DNA from: Cheilinus undulatus
Taxonomy: Eukaryota > Chordata > Actinopteri > Labriformes > Labridae
Length of the DNA: 64,000 nt
Direction of reading: 5' to 3'
Assembly: GCF_018320785.1 (NCBI RefSeq)
Contig: NC_054881.1
Coordinates: 43,066,424-43,130,423, forward strand
Shown: piece after piece, positions 13,191 through 39,600 of the stretch
Numbering within the stretch: position 1 is the first letter of the stretch
Layout of the letters: each line of letters begins with the position of its first letter
Notes under the pieces: generated by a model
The model's input: only the letters and a program-made list of their open reading frames with translations
What the model was told of the DNA's origin: nothing
The model's database searches: none
Position numbers and translations under genes: made by a program

Positions 13191-13196
13191 AATAAA
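13191..13196 (+). terminator. Candidate poly(A) signal for mmp11
   Basis: AATAAA lies in non-repetitive sequence 2.1 kb after the mmp11 stop, past the hAT at 11472-12747. A minus-strand AATAAA (13230-13235) lies 34 bp further on. If used, the mmp11 3' UTR would include the whole transposon. Another AATAAA inside the hAT, near 11507, would give a UTR of about 0.4 kb. Confidence 0.25.
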
Positions 13197-13495
13197 ACGA
13201 CTATCTATCAGTCTATCTTGATCCAAACTTTTATTTCAATCTTGCCAGTTTCCCACAAGATTTACTTACTGAATAGTACAACATAATTTCCTCAAAAAGC
13301 ATGCACATGAAAAAAGGAAGGGAGAAAAGCTGTTAAAGAAGCGCTGCTAGCCTCTTTGCTAGTGGCTTATTCCTCTTCACTCATCATCATCACCAGCAGC
13401 TTCACTGCACACAATACTTAGCATCAAGCTAAAAGGTTAGCGGGGCCTTTTTTAACCGCTTTTCTCCCTCATTTGGCGTGAATAGCAAACCTAGA

Positions 13496-14146
13496 GTCGG
13501 GCATACACTGCCAATTTCGTCTGATTCAGCCATGAAATTTGAGTCTCAAGACTAGAAGTCGCACTGACTTTCAGTCAGATCGGGCGCCGTTTGGCGTGCT
13601 GAGTACAGAGTGGTACAACGGCCGACCACAACACAACTACGGCCCAACCAGCTCCTGATTGGTCAGGTGGAATTCTGATATGTTTGATATTTTGGTCGTA
13701 TGACTCCAGACACTCCCACAGTGTGAGCAGAACCACGAGCAGAATCCTCAACTATGGGGTCTTTTTTCCGTTGTAGACTATCAGACAGTGTTTGAAATCG
13801 TCATGACAACAGCAGGAATGACTTTCTAGTTCCCCCACCCGCACAATAATAAAGGAAAAGACTAGCAGGAAACATTTCTGACCACGGATGTCTAGCCAGC
13901 ATGGATGGCAATGCTGTTTTTGTGTGTCAGAGAGAGAGAGAGGATATGCAGAGATACAACTTCAGCCTCAGCGTTTCAGACTTTAACAAAGGAAACCACT
14001 GATTTTTGTCACAGTCCGTGCTGACTTCACTCGTGCAGTGTGAGCACTCAGGTCATGCACGACTATCGGACTGTTTAGTGTGAGCACATCAATCGTGCAC
14101 AACGTTTGTGCATCGTAAACAATTCAGTCGCACAGTATAAGCCGAC
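13496..14146. mobile_element. Putative TIR element
   Basis: Left end gtcgggcatacactg; right end, inverted, gtcggcttatactgtg. It is flanked by two related sequences, 13435-13495 and 14165-14235 (both near cttttctccctcatttggc), so it appears to sit within or between copies of another repeat. No transposase. Confidence 0.4.
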
Positions 14147-14639
14147 ATTCAGCCATCTATCATAGAGTTAAGAGCTTAGTGGTGCCTTTTTAACAGTTTT
14201 TCTCCTCATTTTGGCATAAATGGTGAACCTAATAGATGCAAAAATGATGCATGTAAGTGCCAGAGTGCATTCAACTTGGTATCCAAACGCCCAGAATGAA
14301 CGTTAATGAAAGTGTAAACAGGGTCGAAATGTTCTGCAGCATATTAAGAATTAATGAATGACTCATTGTGATGTCTTTGAATATACAGGTGCTACTTCAG
14401 GTTTGGTAGGCAGTGTAACCAGTACCTCATTTATAACACTAATTATGAATATCTTACTCGCACCTTGTACTCTTCTGGTGCATTTAGAGCCATAACTGTC
14501 CTCTGTTTCTGTTTGGGAGCTTTGTTTCATCTCTCTGATTGTTAATGTGCCTTTGTGATTAAAGCAGAACTGTTTGATCGTCCATTTTTTGGAGTCGTGG
14601 GAGGAAGTCAAAAGTGGGAGTACACCCTGCACTGATCCC

Positions 14640-14870
14640 CAGTCACTCACTCACACCTACAGCCAATTTAGAGCCATCAGTTAACCTAACGAGCATGTCT
14701 TTGGTGGTGTGTGGAAGCCGGAGTACCTGGAGAGTACCCAGCATGAACTGGGAGAACATGCAAACTCTGCACAGGAAGTCCTTGACTGGGAAACAAACCA
14801 GGAAGCTTCTTGCTGTGAGGTAACAGCTCTAACCCCCACGTTAAAGCGCCGCCATGCTGCCCCATTTTTG
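14640..14870 (-). repeat. Common teleost dispersed repeat (gcacggtggtgcagtggtta family), decayed
   Basis: Reverse complement of a well-known fish repeat. Recognisable parts are acctaacgagcatgtctttg, gtgtggaagccggagtacc, gggagaacatgcaaactctg and the end gccgccatgctgcccc. A short piece of the same family lies at 18529-18580. Confidence 0.6.
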
Positions 14871-15547
14871 ATCAGAAATTTAAAAAATAATCGGACATGA
14901 AATTTGTCCTTCAACCCTGATCAGAGAAGTGAAACAGAGCTTCAGTATGGTTTAGTTTACTGTCTATTTTTATACTTGTTTATTTGTATTTTTATGTTAC
15001 TGTGTCTAATCAGTGCAGGACATTGATTGTGCATTTAAAATATGTTGTGGTGCATTGAAAAAAAAGTCCAAGTTGGTATTGTTGATGACTGAAAGTGCCC
15101 AAACTTCAATTTATTATGACATATTTTATCATATACTGATCTGTCTGCCTTTATATTCCCCTAAGTCAGAATGTGGTGCTTTCTGAAGTTCTCTGCAACG
15201 GTTGATTTGTTTATGGTCACAGATTCAGCAATAAAACACGTTTTTTTTTAAATATATTTCTAGTGACGTCTGTTTTGATTTCCCAACACTTTTCTTCATC
15301 TCCATAAATCCCTTGAAAGTGCACCGAGGTATTCGCAGCATTTTAACGGGAGGACATGTGAGGATTAATGTGCCGTCTGCATGTTGAGCACCAGGAACTC
15401 TCCCCGAGGGTCGGCACGCCTGCACACGTTCAGCAGAATTACACCCCTTCATTATATATAAACTCTGATATATGGAACCAAGACTGCATGGTAAGACAAG
15501 TTTGGTTCTGCGATTAATTTCTCCTATAGCTCTGCCCAAAATACAGA

Positions 15548-16680
15548 GCACTGATCATCAACTGGCGGCCCACGGGCCAAATCAGGCCCCCAAAGCTTCC
15601 TGTCCGGCCCCCAGAAGATCATTAATTTCAGAGGAGGAGAAGAAAAAGATGGTGTGGTTTTAAGAGTACATTTTGGCTTTAAATGCCTGCAGCTGTTAAA
15701 AAATTAATATTGAAACAGTTTTAGAATGACTTAACATTTGATCTGCTTTACAGAAATTCACTTGTCAGCCATTATTATTATTATTATTATTATTATTAAT
15801 ATTATTATTATTAATATTACTATTATTATTATTAATATTACTATTATTATTATTATAATGGGTTAGGACTGGCAGAGATGTTGCAAAAATGTCCAGAATA
15901 AGAGATGAAAAAGATTAAAGAGTAGCAAAAATGGGTGATAAGTGTCAACGTGGGTTGTGGAGTGGCACAAAGGGACAAAAATATGCAAGAAAAGTGGTGA
16001 AAAGAGGTTAAAATGTGGAAAAAATTGGTAAAGGCAGAAAAAAGGGCCAAAAATTTTTTTAAATGGGTTGAAAGTGGCACAAATGGAGCCAAGAAAGTAT
16101 GAAAATAGGTTAAAAAGTTGCAAAAATATAGGAAAAGGGGCAAAAATGGATAAAAGAGTGGCACAAAGGGGATAAAACATGCAGGAAAAGTGGTGAAAAG
16201 AGGTTAAAGTGTGGCAAACATTGGTTTTGAGCTGAAGAGGCAAAACGGGAAATATAGCAAAAAAAAGTATCAAAATATAGCAAAAATAGCCTGGCAAAGT
16301 AGTGAAACGGTACAGTAGTTGGCAGGAAAGTTGCACAAAGGGGTTAAAATGGCAAACAGGGTTTAAAGTGTCAAAAATGAGTTAACACTGGTGCTAAATT
16401 ACCACGGGATAGGGGCCCATTCTCTGGGATTTTCAGGGGCCCAGCCACTCCTGAGGGCCAGCCTGGTTCTTGTTGCCCACTGCATTAAAGATAACAGGGA
16501 TAGATCTCAGCGGTATGCCTAAAAGTTTCTGTGTTTTTAAAGGAAATACAAATGCTAATACAATAATGCGTTAACCAGATCAAGATATTTTTTTAATCTG
16601 TGTTTATTTGAAAGCCTGGCCCTCAGAGTCTCTGTGAAGACTAAATCTGGCCCTTGTGCAGATATACTTGACGACCCTGA
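15548..16680 (+). mobile_element. Non-autonomous hAT-like element, family B, copy 1
   Basis: Starts cactgatcatcaactggcgg and ends near tacttgacgaccctg. A related copy is at 50993-52052. The interior holds an ATT microsatellite (15771-15857) and a long satellite of gttaaaatgtggcaaa-type units. No coding capacity; no clean target duplication was found. Confidence 0.6.
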
Positions 16681-17049
16681 CACAGAGACTCCGCTTCAGT
16701 TTAGACGAGTTTGACCTGGAAGAAAGAGAACATCTCATAGCTGTTTAAATATTGCTCCAGTTTGGGGAGTGAGTCTCTGCCTCAAGTGAAGGAGTTCAGG
16801 TATCCTGAGGTCTTGGGAGGGTAAAATGGGCCGTGAGATTACGGGCTGATTGTTGCAGCATCAGCTGTGCTGCAGCTGTTAGACCAAACCATCGTGGGGA
16901 AAAGGGAGCTGGTTTAAAAAGCACAGCTTTTGATTAGCCAGACCATCGTCATACCAACCCTAACCTGCTTCAGAGATTAATAAAGTACTTTTGCTGGCAG
17001 TTTTGTCTTTTCTCAGTCTAATAGCAGCATTAAAAATGATTTCATAACC

Positions 17050-17148
17050 ATGAGACGACTCCTCAGACTATGTTTCAAACGCCATGAACCTAAAAGACCT
17101 GAAGAAGAGGAGGTAACTGAGGTGAAGAAGGGAAAAACAGAGCGTACA
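17050..17148 (+). CDS. Possible orphan first coding exon, unknown product
   Basis: An ATG opens a short charged stretch (MRRLLRLCFKRHEPKRPEEE, then a Glu/Lys-rich tail) that runs to ACA followed by GTAAGTCAG, a good splice donor. The basic-then-acidic composition looks protein-like and is unlike the repeats around it. I do not recognise it and see no clear following exon, so this may be chance or a relic. Confidence 0.22.
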
Positions 17149-17743
17149 GTAAGTCAGCAGAGCTCCAATGAATCTCTGATTATTTCCAGGTTCTCTCTCC
17201 TATCGTGTAATCATGACTCATGTTTTAATCATCCAGCTGTGGTTCGGTGGTTCTGCAGCAGACGGCAGCTAAGGTCACACATGTTAGATGTCATTGTTTC
17301 CACTGCAGCGTCCGCTCTAACTGCCTCCAGGTACGGGATATAAATAAAACCAGGATGTTAGAGAGGAATCCAAGGACTGGGGAATAAATCAGGGGTTGGT
17401 GCTGTTTTCAAGCAGAAACATGCACTCTAAAACAAACATGCACTATTATCTGACACAGTCAATCAGGTTAGTGTGAAGACTTTCAGTTTTAGATTTAGCT
17501 GAGTGTGAGGGATTTTACAGATTTAAAATTCAGTGTATCAGGAGAAAAACTACTAAAAGAAGAAGTTCAAACTTCAACTTTTACAACAGAAGGTGGTTTG
17601 GATTAAAAAGACCAACCGTATGCACTGGTATTAACAAAGTTAGACTTTTAGGACTTCCTCCTCTACAAGCATGCTCAGCGTGTTGTCGCCATCTGCTGGC
17701 CGTTAAGGAGAAGGTTTTAGACAAAAATTACCTCACTTTAGAG

Positions 17744-18371
17744 CAGTGGTTCCCAAACGGCCCCCCTTTGGCAGATGAAAATATTTTCGGGTCCCCTACC
17801 CCTCATTGTTTATAGGAACATATAAAAACATGCAACTGTATGACAAACACATCAGCATTCACAACTTTTGCACACAAGTTCCTGGGTTTTTTTTGAGAGA
17901 TTCTTTCAACATATAACCTAAAAACCCAACCTAACCTAAAAATTTTGAGTTTAAAATTCTGACTCTCTAAAGATGAACAGTTGGCTTGAAATACAAACTT
18001 AACAAACATCTGTAAGATCTGTAAGTCCTGCCATAATTTGAGTGACTACTGTGGGCTTTTTCGTGCTACAGATCTCTTGTGTTTTGCATGCAGCTGTGAG
18101 ACTGACAATCCCGGGCCGTTATCAATGTCCAGCTTTGATTTGTTTTGTTTTTTTGTCTTAATTAAGGCAACAGTAGAAAAAAACAACTGTCTCCTACAGG
18201 TAGGATGCTGCAAAAGGAGAGAGTGTGGCAGAGGCTCTCAGTGGCATCAATGAACTGCTCCTATTCTGGCGAAGTCATCGGCTTGTGTTGCTTAGCCTTG
18301 CAGTGCTGCGCCCCCCATCATGACCTCGTGCTCCCCTAGGGGGGGCCCACGGCCCACTTTGGAAACAACTG
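17744..18371 (+). mobile_element. Non-autonomous hAT element, family C, copy 1
   Basis: Ends cagtggttcccaaacgg and ccactttggaaacaactg, with near-exact duplication ctttagag/ctttagaa (17736-17743, 18372-18379). It shares its interior (cacaacttttgcacacaag) with the copy at 38024-39592. Confidence 0.8.
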
Positions 18372-18528
18372 CTTTAGAAGGAGGTAGAGACTGTATTCAT
18401 GTAAATAAAGGATGTCTCACTGTAATAATATTTACCAGCCTTTTCCAAACTGAAGAATGAGGTGTGGCTGTTAAATAATGAGACCAACGCTCTAACACAG
18501 CTTTATTGAGCATAAACATTTTTCAGGG

Positions 18529-18580
18529 GCTGCACGGTGGTGCAGGGGTTAGCGCTGTTGCCTCACAACAAGAGGGCCGC
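18529..18580 (+). repeat. Fragment of the gcacggtggtgcag fish repeat
   Basis: ggctgcacggtggtgcaggg followed by gttagcgctgttgcctcac is the recognisable head of the family seen inverted at 14640-14870. Confidence 0.6.
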
Positions 18581-18676
18581 TAGTGTGATCAGTGTGAGAG
18601 GGTGATCATCACTGGGGCTAGCTTTTGGTCCAGAACCGTCTTTATTGAGAGCTCAGTGTGAGCTGGAGCGTTGTCT

Positions 18677-19024
18677 TCATGGAGAATTAAACCTTTTTCC
18701 ACAGTTGTGCTCTCTTTCTTCAGACTTTTTCTCTAATTTTTTCTTGAACCTTTTAGTATTTGTGTTGCTAAAGAGAACCACCACATGGCCTTGAATCTGG
18801 ACGTCTTTGAGGAGCACGCTCCATCCCTGGTGATGATGCTGCATCACTGACTGCCGTTTTGTCTCAGGACCGTATTTGAAGATCCCATTGTCAGCGTAAA
18901 TGTGGTTTCCTTCTGTTTGTTCCAGGATTTCTCCACTGATGTGCTCGTGTTTTTCCTTTTGATCAGGAGTCAGAAGTTTTGGGACTCTTCTGTTAGAGGC
19001 TGAGGCGATGTCTGAGTCCTGCAC
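18677..19024 (-). pseudogene. Decayed mariner (SETMAR/FLJ37770-like) transposase fragment
   Basis: The minus-strand frame contains RRVPKLLTPDQKEKH and YGPETKRQSVMQHH, which resemble mariner transposases (R.VPRLLT.DQK...; YDPETKQQS). The catalytic aspartate context is degraded and no complete gene remains. Confidence 0.6.
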
Positions 19025-21190
19025 AGGATTTAAAATGTATTATTAGAATATTTACATCATAACCATAATTATTTCAGCCAGGGTTATTCCTGCAGTAATT
19101 AGTTTGCATCATCCTCTCCTTCACTCAGATAAACTAAGGTTATATTTCTGTCCATACTGTCAGGCCATAAGCTGGAAACTTCCACATCTGCATGTTCTAA
19201 GTACAGGTTCCCCGTCTGCTGGCTAAAAAATCAGCACAAAGTATTAAAAAACATCTTTCCATCGTGTTTTCTTCATTTTTATTTTCCATATAAAAACAAG
19301 TCCACTACAAAGGTAAAGCAATTTTACAAAAAGAAGAGAACAAGAAGCAACAAACGTTAACATCATTCTCAGTAAGTTCAAGTTGAAAAATCGTCACGTT
19401 GAAAGACACCGGCGGTTCTCGTCAGCTCTGAACTCCCAGAAACCATCAGTGTGCTGACGCGGTCCCGCATTAGCACACGGATGGGACAGCGAGAGCATCG
19501 GCCCGTCATGCACAGACAGTTAGAACTACCTACAGTATGTTTGAGCATGCATGGACACCGGCGCCACATCAGAGTCTGATTGGCTGCAAAGATGTCACTG
19601 ATCTAACCCAGCGCCGCGTCTGAGCTGAAACATCATGGTGGGGTTTTAACGTTTATTTCATACATGCATGCTGCTCGGATTAAAACGGTAACATCGAAGA
19701 ATCATTTACATTCAGTAGATGTCTGCAGACTCTGAGCCATCGCTGCAGCTTTCTTATTCTCATTTCCTGTTTGTAGTCATGATGAATGAGTTCAAATCAT
19801 ACCACATTTTTTTATTCTTTTAGGTCCTTCTGCTTTCAATCAATGCAGCGAAAACTGTTTCATCTTTTTACACTGTGCAGAAACGAGCCGTCGCTTCAGT
19901 CCGTACTCTGCATTAGATATCACAACTCTGTCCCTCCTTTAAGAACAGCCTGTACATCCTCTCTGTGGCGCTCCGACTGTGGTTTAGTATCCCTACATGC
20001 TGGTAGGAATGAATGTGACTACCAGCTGAGAGGCTAGTGTGCCTCTTTAACAGATTTTCTCCCTTGTGTTGTCATAATCATGCTAATCATGGTTTTTTAT
20101 TTCTAGTTTTCATGGTTTTATGAGGAGGGTTTGAAATGATGGTATTAAAATGGTTGGAATAGGACGTGACAGTAACATTCAAAAGTCAGGTCAGATGTCA
20201 AAATTCATAGAGGGTCAGTTCACAACAGTACAGCCACCAAATTTCTCTAAGAAGCTGGAGCAGAAACTGTTCTGACCTTTTCTGTGCATGAATCAAACGA
20301 TAGTTTTCTTCTCGTTTAGCTGGTTGAATCGTTTGTTTTGCTGTTCACTGATCATTCTGAGTGATTAAAATTAAGTTGCCCTTTCCCCTCCGATGCTTGC
20401 ACCAGAGTTGAACAGTGTGACGTCATGCTGGTGTGAATGCATTCACAGCTTTGTGCAGACTGCAGGAACAAATGCATTTTGGTGCATATCTTCATCAACT
20501 TTAAAGAAATCAGCACCAATCAGATTATGACCTAAAATGTGTTTTTGACCATTCAGGCTGAAGCCTCTCAAGTTCGATTTAAATCACGCACATTTCTAGA
20601 AGTCAGTCGCAATAGAGAGTGTCTTGAATCTTTTAATGCAACAGACTAGAGGGAAAAATGTGTCCAAGAAATGAGAGAAAATGTGGTGCAGCTCCAGAGC
20701 TCTGCGTGCCATCTTAATGGCTGGATTGCTCTGAGGGTTCGATGGTTTTAATGCCTCTTAGATTTAGATTCAGCATCAGATCTGATGCCATCACCATGTT
20801 AGCCCAGGCATAAAGATGGACGATATCTTAGAAAATAAAGCAAGTAACAGTGTGGATGTTTGTCTTTCAGGCTGAAACTTTAGAGACTGACCTTTAGAGG
20901 TGTCCAATCAGGGAAAAAACAAACGGAACTTCCTCAAAGTGAAGTGGCTGGAGGACGCTGTTAGAGCGCTTTGTCGTCATCAGAAACGTCCTTTCTAGTG
21001 TTTTTGCTTTATCTTTAAGAAGCTTCCTAACCCCGTCAGTTATTTTAGACTCTACTGAACAGAGAAAGGGAAGAGCTTAGTTATGGATTTAACAAACCCG
21101 GAGTCTCCTGGCCTGACATATGATAAATGCTGCAGGACATGTGAATGTGTAACAGACAGAAAACCCTTGTGCACTGACGAACATCAGTTA
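19025..21190. other. Region between convergent mmp11 and smarcb1
   Basis: No exon was recognised. Part may be smarcb1 3' UTR; a minus-strand AATAAA occurs at 19278-19283. A short repeat (cctctttaacagattttctc, near 20040) is related to 13440, 14175 and, inverted, 22460-22510. Confidence 0.4.
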
Positions 21191-21191
21191 A

Positions 21192-21711
21192 AGCCTGGTT
21201 TATACTTCTGCATCGATCTACGCCATAGATAGCTGTGGTGAGCGCTGCATACTTGTGTGTTTGTGCTTCTTCCTGCAACTCTCCACCCTAATGCTCCTCA
21301 GCAGTGGGATTTTATCCCAGTTCCTTCGCTCATCGCCACATTTCCAGGAAGACATGCCAACTAAAAGTGAGCTTGTCCTGCTGAAGCTGATAAATGTCGA
21401 TCATCAGCCGATTATACTGCAGCATGAAGGAGAGAGGAGACATGAGAGGAGATGGAAAGTAAAGCCACTAAATGGGCTGAGGAGGAGGAACTTTTTTGCT
21501 TTGTTTCTGGTATTTTTTGATGTCGCCAAGTAGGTTTGACTCATCCATCCCTGTCTGCAGCCTCCTCTCTCCCTCTAGAGTAAATTAGTCTCCCAAAGCT
21601 ACCCAGTGGACTTACCACAGTCTGCACAGGTGCACATCAGCCATACATGCTGATTTCTGCACAGGCTTCAGGGCTATGGAGTATAGTCGACACAGAAGCA
21701 TAAATCAGGCT
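21192..21711. mobile_element. MITE with agcctgrtttatrcttctg ends
   Basis: Left end agcctggtttatacttctg and inverted right end agcctgatttatgcttctg match at 17 of 19 positions. Internal tcgatctacgcc/tagtcgacacag extends the symmetry. Ends 246 bp downstream of the smarcb1 stop, so it may be carried in the 3' UTR. Confidence 0.6.
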
Positions 21712-21956
21712 CTATGGTTGTTAGCTCTGTGCTAAATGCAGTGAAACATGATGAAGTTTATGCAGAAGAATGCCTGCATGTGTGTTGTTTCCCAGTCCTT
21801 GTGTGCTGTGAACATTCATGTCTCTTTAGGGACGTCCAAGCTTCATTCATGAGTTTCAGATGTGTGTGTTTGTGTAGCTCTGTGGGTTTACATGATCCTT
21901 TCAGAGTAACAGAAGTCTCCAGAAGAAACATCACGTGGTGCAGCTCCATGTTTTCT

Positions 21957-35994
<14,038 letters not shown>

Positions 35995-36400
35995 CTTTAC
36001 GCAGTTGCTAACAGGCTAACTAATGAGCCTTCTCCTTCTCAGGTGTGTTCAGGGACACGGAAAAAGCTGGGAAATCATCCGGAGCGCATGAGAATAATGC
36101 TTACTGACCTGATTGAGAACATAATAAATGAGCAAATCTGCTGGAATGAATTTATGAAAATTACCATTCAAAGAAGACTGCTACAAAGATATGTTCGACA
36201 TGAATAATGGTTGAATACTTCAACAGCCTAACAGTTCACTTCTACAGTAAAGGTTTTTCCGATGATCCCTAAAGCGTCACGGCTCCTGCTCATGTATGTC
36301 CAAAGTGGAGGAACAGATTCAAAGCCAATTATCACCCCCTAGTGGCGAGAGGGGATACAATTAACCTGTCGGTTTTTGGACATATTCCTCCAATATGAGA
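35995..36400. promoter_or_regulatory. smarcb1 5' flank
   Basis: Region upstream of the smarcb1 ATG, expected to hold its promoter. No TATA box or clear element was recognised. A plus-strand open frame here (35989-36207) has no homology I know. Confidence 0.3.
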
Positions 36401-36408
36401 CCATAAAT

Positions 36409-37273
36409 CAGGGGTTCTCAACGTTGGGGTCGGGACCCCATTGGGGGTCTCCAGAAGCCCTAAAAAACTAAGATCACGTTTGAATGACATTGTTGCCACT
36501 TCACAGCAAATGTGACTAATTTTAACCCGCTTTTATCATTTTTCCCACCAATTTTGCCCATTTTAACACATTTTTTGAAACTTGTAACCTATTTCTGTCA
36601 TTTTAAACCCTTTCCACCACTTTTTCCTGCCTGTTTTTGCCACTTCTAAAACAAATGTTGCAACTCTGCCTTTTGTTGGCTCTGTTGACTCATTGTTGCC
36701 ACTATTAATCCATTTTACCACTTTTTAAGCCACATTTTACAATTTGATATGACCATTTTTGCCAGTTTCTGACTTTTTCTGCCTCAGCTAACCCATTTTT
36801 GCCACTTTAACGCCATTTCAGCCACTTTTGAATCTCCTTTCACCACCTAATATGCCAATTCTTTACCACTTTAACACATTTTTGCCATTTATTGGTTATT
36901 TTTTTGCCACTTCTTCTTTCAAAATTTTGGCATTTGTAAACCATTTCTGCTACTTTTAAAATCTAGTTTCACCATCTTTCCCACCATTTCTTGCCATTAT
37001 TAACCCATTTGAGCTATTTTTACATTTTTAAGAGGGTTACTTACTACACAAATTAATTCAAATATGTTTCTTTGATAAGAGTGGTTATTATTCAGGTTAA
37101 ATCTAAGATACCACAGCTTAACTTTACAATGGACCAGGATTTTGCTGGTCTCCAGTTTGGCTGGGCCCCAGAGAGCTCTCCCATCTATCCCCCCGTATGG
37201 ACGGCAGTGGGGGTCCCTGATCTCTGGCACCTTTATTTTGGGGGTCGTGGGCTGAAAAGGTTGAGAACCCCTG
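36409..37273 (-). mobile_element. Non-autonomous hAT element, family A, copy 4
   Basis: Ends caggggttctcaacgttggg and gttgagaacccctg, with exact duplication ccataaat (36401-36408, 37274-37281). Same orientation as copy 1, inverted relative to copies 2 and 3. About 0.4 kb upstream of the smarcb1 start codon. Confidence 0.92.
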
Positions 37274-37281
37274 CCATAAAT

Positions 37282-38015
37282 AAATAAATAAATAAGCAGG
37301 TAGAAGGCTGCTCTGCAAGTAACTGTGAATCAAAATTAATATCTAAAAACACTGGTACATTTAAAATGATTTAGATCAAAACCATCTTGGAATAGTGCTG
37401 TCAAACTTGGCCTGCACATTTGCCTGCAGAAATAAAATCAGATTCATGTTGCTCTGTTTTGATTTCATTTTCAAATATACATTTCTGCTATTTGAATGAA
37501 TGTAAATTATTTTATCGAACTTAAAGGGATTGCCTTACATTTTTAGGCATCTGAATTATAATTTGAGGGATTTCTTGGGCATCTTAGAACAATCCCAAAC
37601 ACAGACAGAGCAACTGTGAGCTGTAACCTCTGAAGTACGCTCTGGCATTGATTGTTAAAACAGAATCCATGAGCACTTTGATCGATTGATCAAGACTGAC
37701 TGGTTACACTGAATCCATTAGGAAGATAGGACTGTGTAGATTCACTGTGTGATTCACTTTTTCATTCTTATTTTTGGTTCATTTCTATTCTTTGTTTCTT
37801 GTCATCTGCTTTTCATATTTTGTTCACCATATCTTTTTTGCTCAAGTTATGTTTCTTTTTCATGTTCCAGTGATATAAACACTTTGTTTGACTTCTGTAA
37901 AGCATGATCCGGCCTTTGGCTTCTCGCCTCAAGATTGACAACATGTTGAGAGACCAACCAACAGGCTCATTTCCTTTGTGCATGAATAATAAACCTCATG
38001 TTCCAGTGGATGTTG
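37282..38015. other. Intergenic, nothing recognised
   Basis: AT-rich spacer between hAT insertions, upstream of smarcb1 and downstream of the Derlin gene. Confidence 0.5.
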
Positions 38016-38561
38016 GATTAGGTCAGTGGTTCCTAAAGTGAGCCGTGGGCCCCCCAGGGGGGGCGTAAGGTCATGACAGGGGGGGCGTGGCAAGGCTAAG
38101 CTGACTTCAGCCCTGCAGTATAGGATCAGTTCATTGACGTCCCCTCAGATTCAGCACTGAGAGCCTTGGCCACACTCTTTACTCCTGCAACATCCTATCT
38201 GTGTGAGAGTTTTTATCTGCTGCTGCTGCAATTAAGACAGAAAAATCAAAGCTGGACACTGGAAATTGACTGAGACAGTCTCAGCCAAGACTCCAGAGAC
38301 CTGTAGCACCAAATAAGACAACAGCTGTCACTGAAATTACTGCAGGACGCATAGATCTTGAAGATGTTCATTAAGTTTTGATTTTCAGGAAAGAGTTCAT
38401 CCTCAGAAAGTCAGAATTTTAAAACTTAGAAAATATAGGTTTTATTCTGTGGTAAATTAAAAAAAAAAAAAGGAATTTGTGTGCAAAAGTTGTGAATGGC
38501 GGTGTGTTTGTCGTACATTTACACATTTTTACATGTTGATGTGTACAGTGAGTGGTAGGGC

Positions 38562-39523
38562 CAGGGACGTAGCACAGGGGGAAAAAGGGGACTAAATACC
38601 CGGGCCCTCGTTAGGGAGAAGCCTGCAATGAAAAGTGTGTTTTTATCCACTTTTTAAAATCAGTAATTAGTGTCATTATTGAATCAAAAGCAACACAATG
38701 AATGGGTCAACAGACTGAAATTTGTATCAAATAGAGTGAAATAAATACAGGAGGGCCTCAACTCCTCCCTTAAAAATGTCCAAATGCCATAGCCCAGCAC
38801 TGCAAAATAATGCAAGTAAATTCAGTTTAACCACAGTAAAAATATTACTCATAATGAGGAAATTATGCTTCAAAAATACAGAGCTTAACAAATGTATTAG
38901 ACCACCTGTCATCTCTGTCTCAGAGACCATCCAGCATCATGAAGTGCTTTATTGCAGACTCTTTCATTTTCAGTCAGCTCTCCACGTTTTACCATTTTGA
39001 ACAGGAATGAGGAATTTCAAACTGAATTCACCCAAATGTGAGCCGGCTCACTGGGCTTCTCTGAGAAGTCAGAAATGAATCAAGCATAACATTCAACCAC
39101 TAAAACTCATTTTTCTGTTCAGGAATGCCAGTAAATAACTATAATTTGACATATTCATCAGAAATATTAATGTGCTTTACTATTTTTTCAGTTTTTTTGT
39201 AAATCAGTAAATCTGAAAATTCATGGATAACAATAATAATTCTATTTTAGCATTAAAATTATCATTTGGGTTAAAGAGCTTCTACATATTGGTGTATTAA
39301 CCATTGCAGAAACATCAAAAATGATTTGGTAATTACCAATGCTGTTAATTTAGGGCAGCTGTGGCAGAAACCTTACAGTGGTTAGGGTTAGGGTGGTCTA
39401 ATACATTTGTTAAGCACTGTATATTTGTAAAAAATGATGCAACATTTGTTGCTTGGCTAGCCAGTTAAGATGGGGATGTGCAATAATTTTTCTGGGGGTC
39501 CAAAATCCCTAGCTACACCCCTG
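38562..39523. mobile_element. hAT-like element nested in family C copy 2
   Basis: Ends cagggacgtagcac and gctacacccctg, flanked by ggtagggc/ggtaaggg (6 of 8 match). It is itself interrupted by the TA element 38879-39419. Confidence 0.6.
38879..39419. mobile_element. Tc1/mariner-type MITE, innermost of three nested elements
   Basis: Near-perfect inverted repeats over about 27 bp (cagagcttaacaaatgtatt; inverted right end cagtgcttaacaaatgtatt, then agaccacc on both). TA is present on both sides (38877-38878, 39420-39421). No transposase. Confidence 0.85.
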
Positions 39524-39600
39524 GGTAAGGGGGCCCCAAAAATATTTTCATCTGCCAAAGGTGGGCCCGACAAAAAAGTCTGAGAACCACTGGATCAGGT

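Larger units (their letters stand above)
38024..39592 (-). mobile_element. hAT family C, copy 2, carrying two nested elements
   Basis: Ends cagtggttcctaaag and gagaaccactg, with near-exact duplication gattaggt/gatcaggt (38016-38023, 39593-39600). The interior is inverted relative to 17744-18371. It is interrupted at 38562-39523. Confidence 0.8.
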
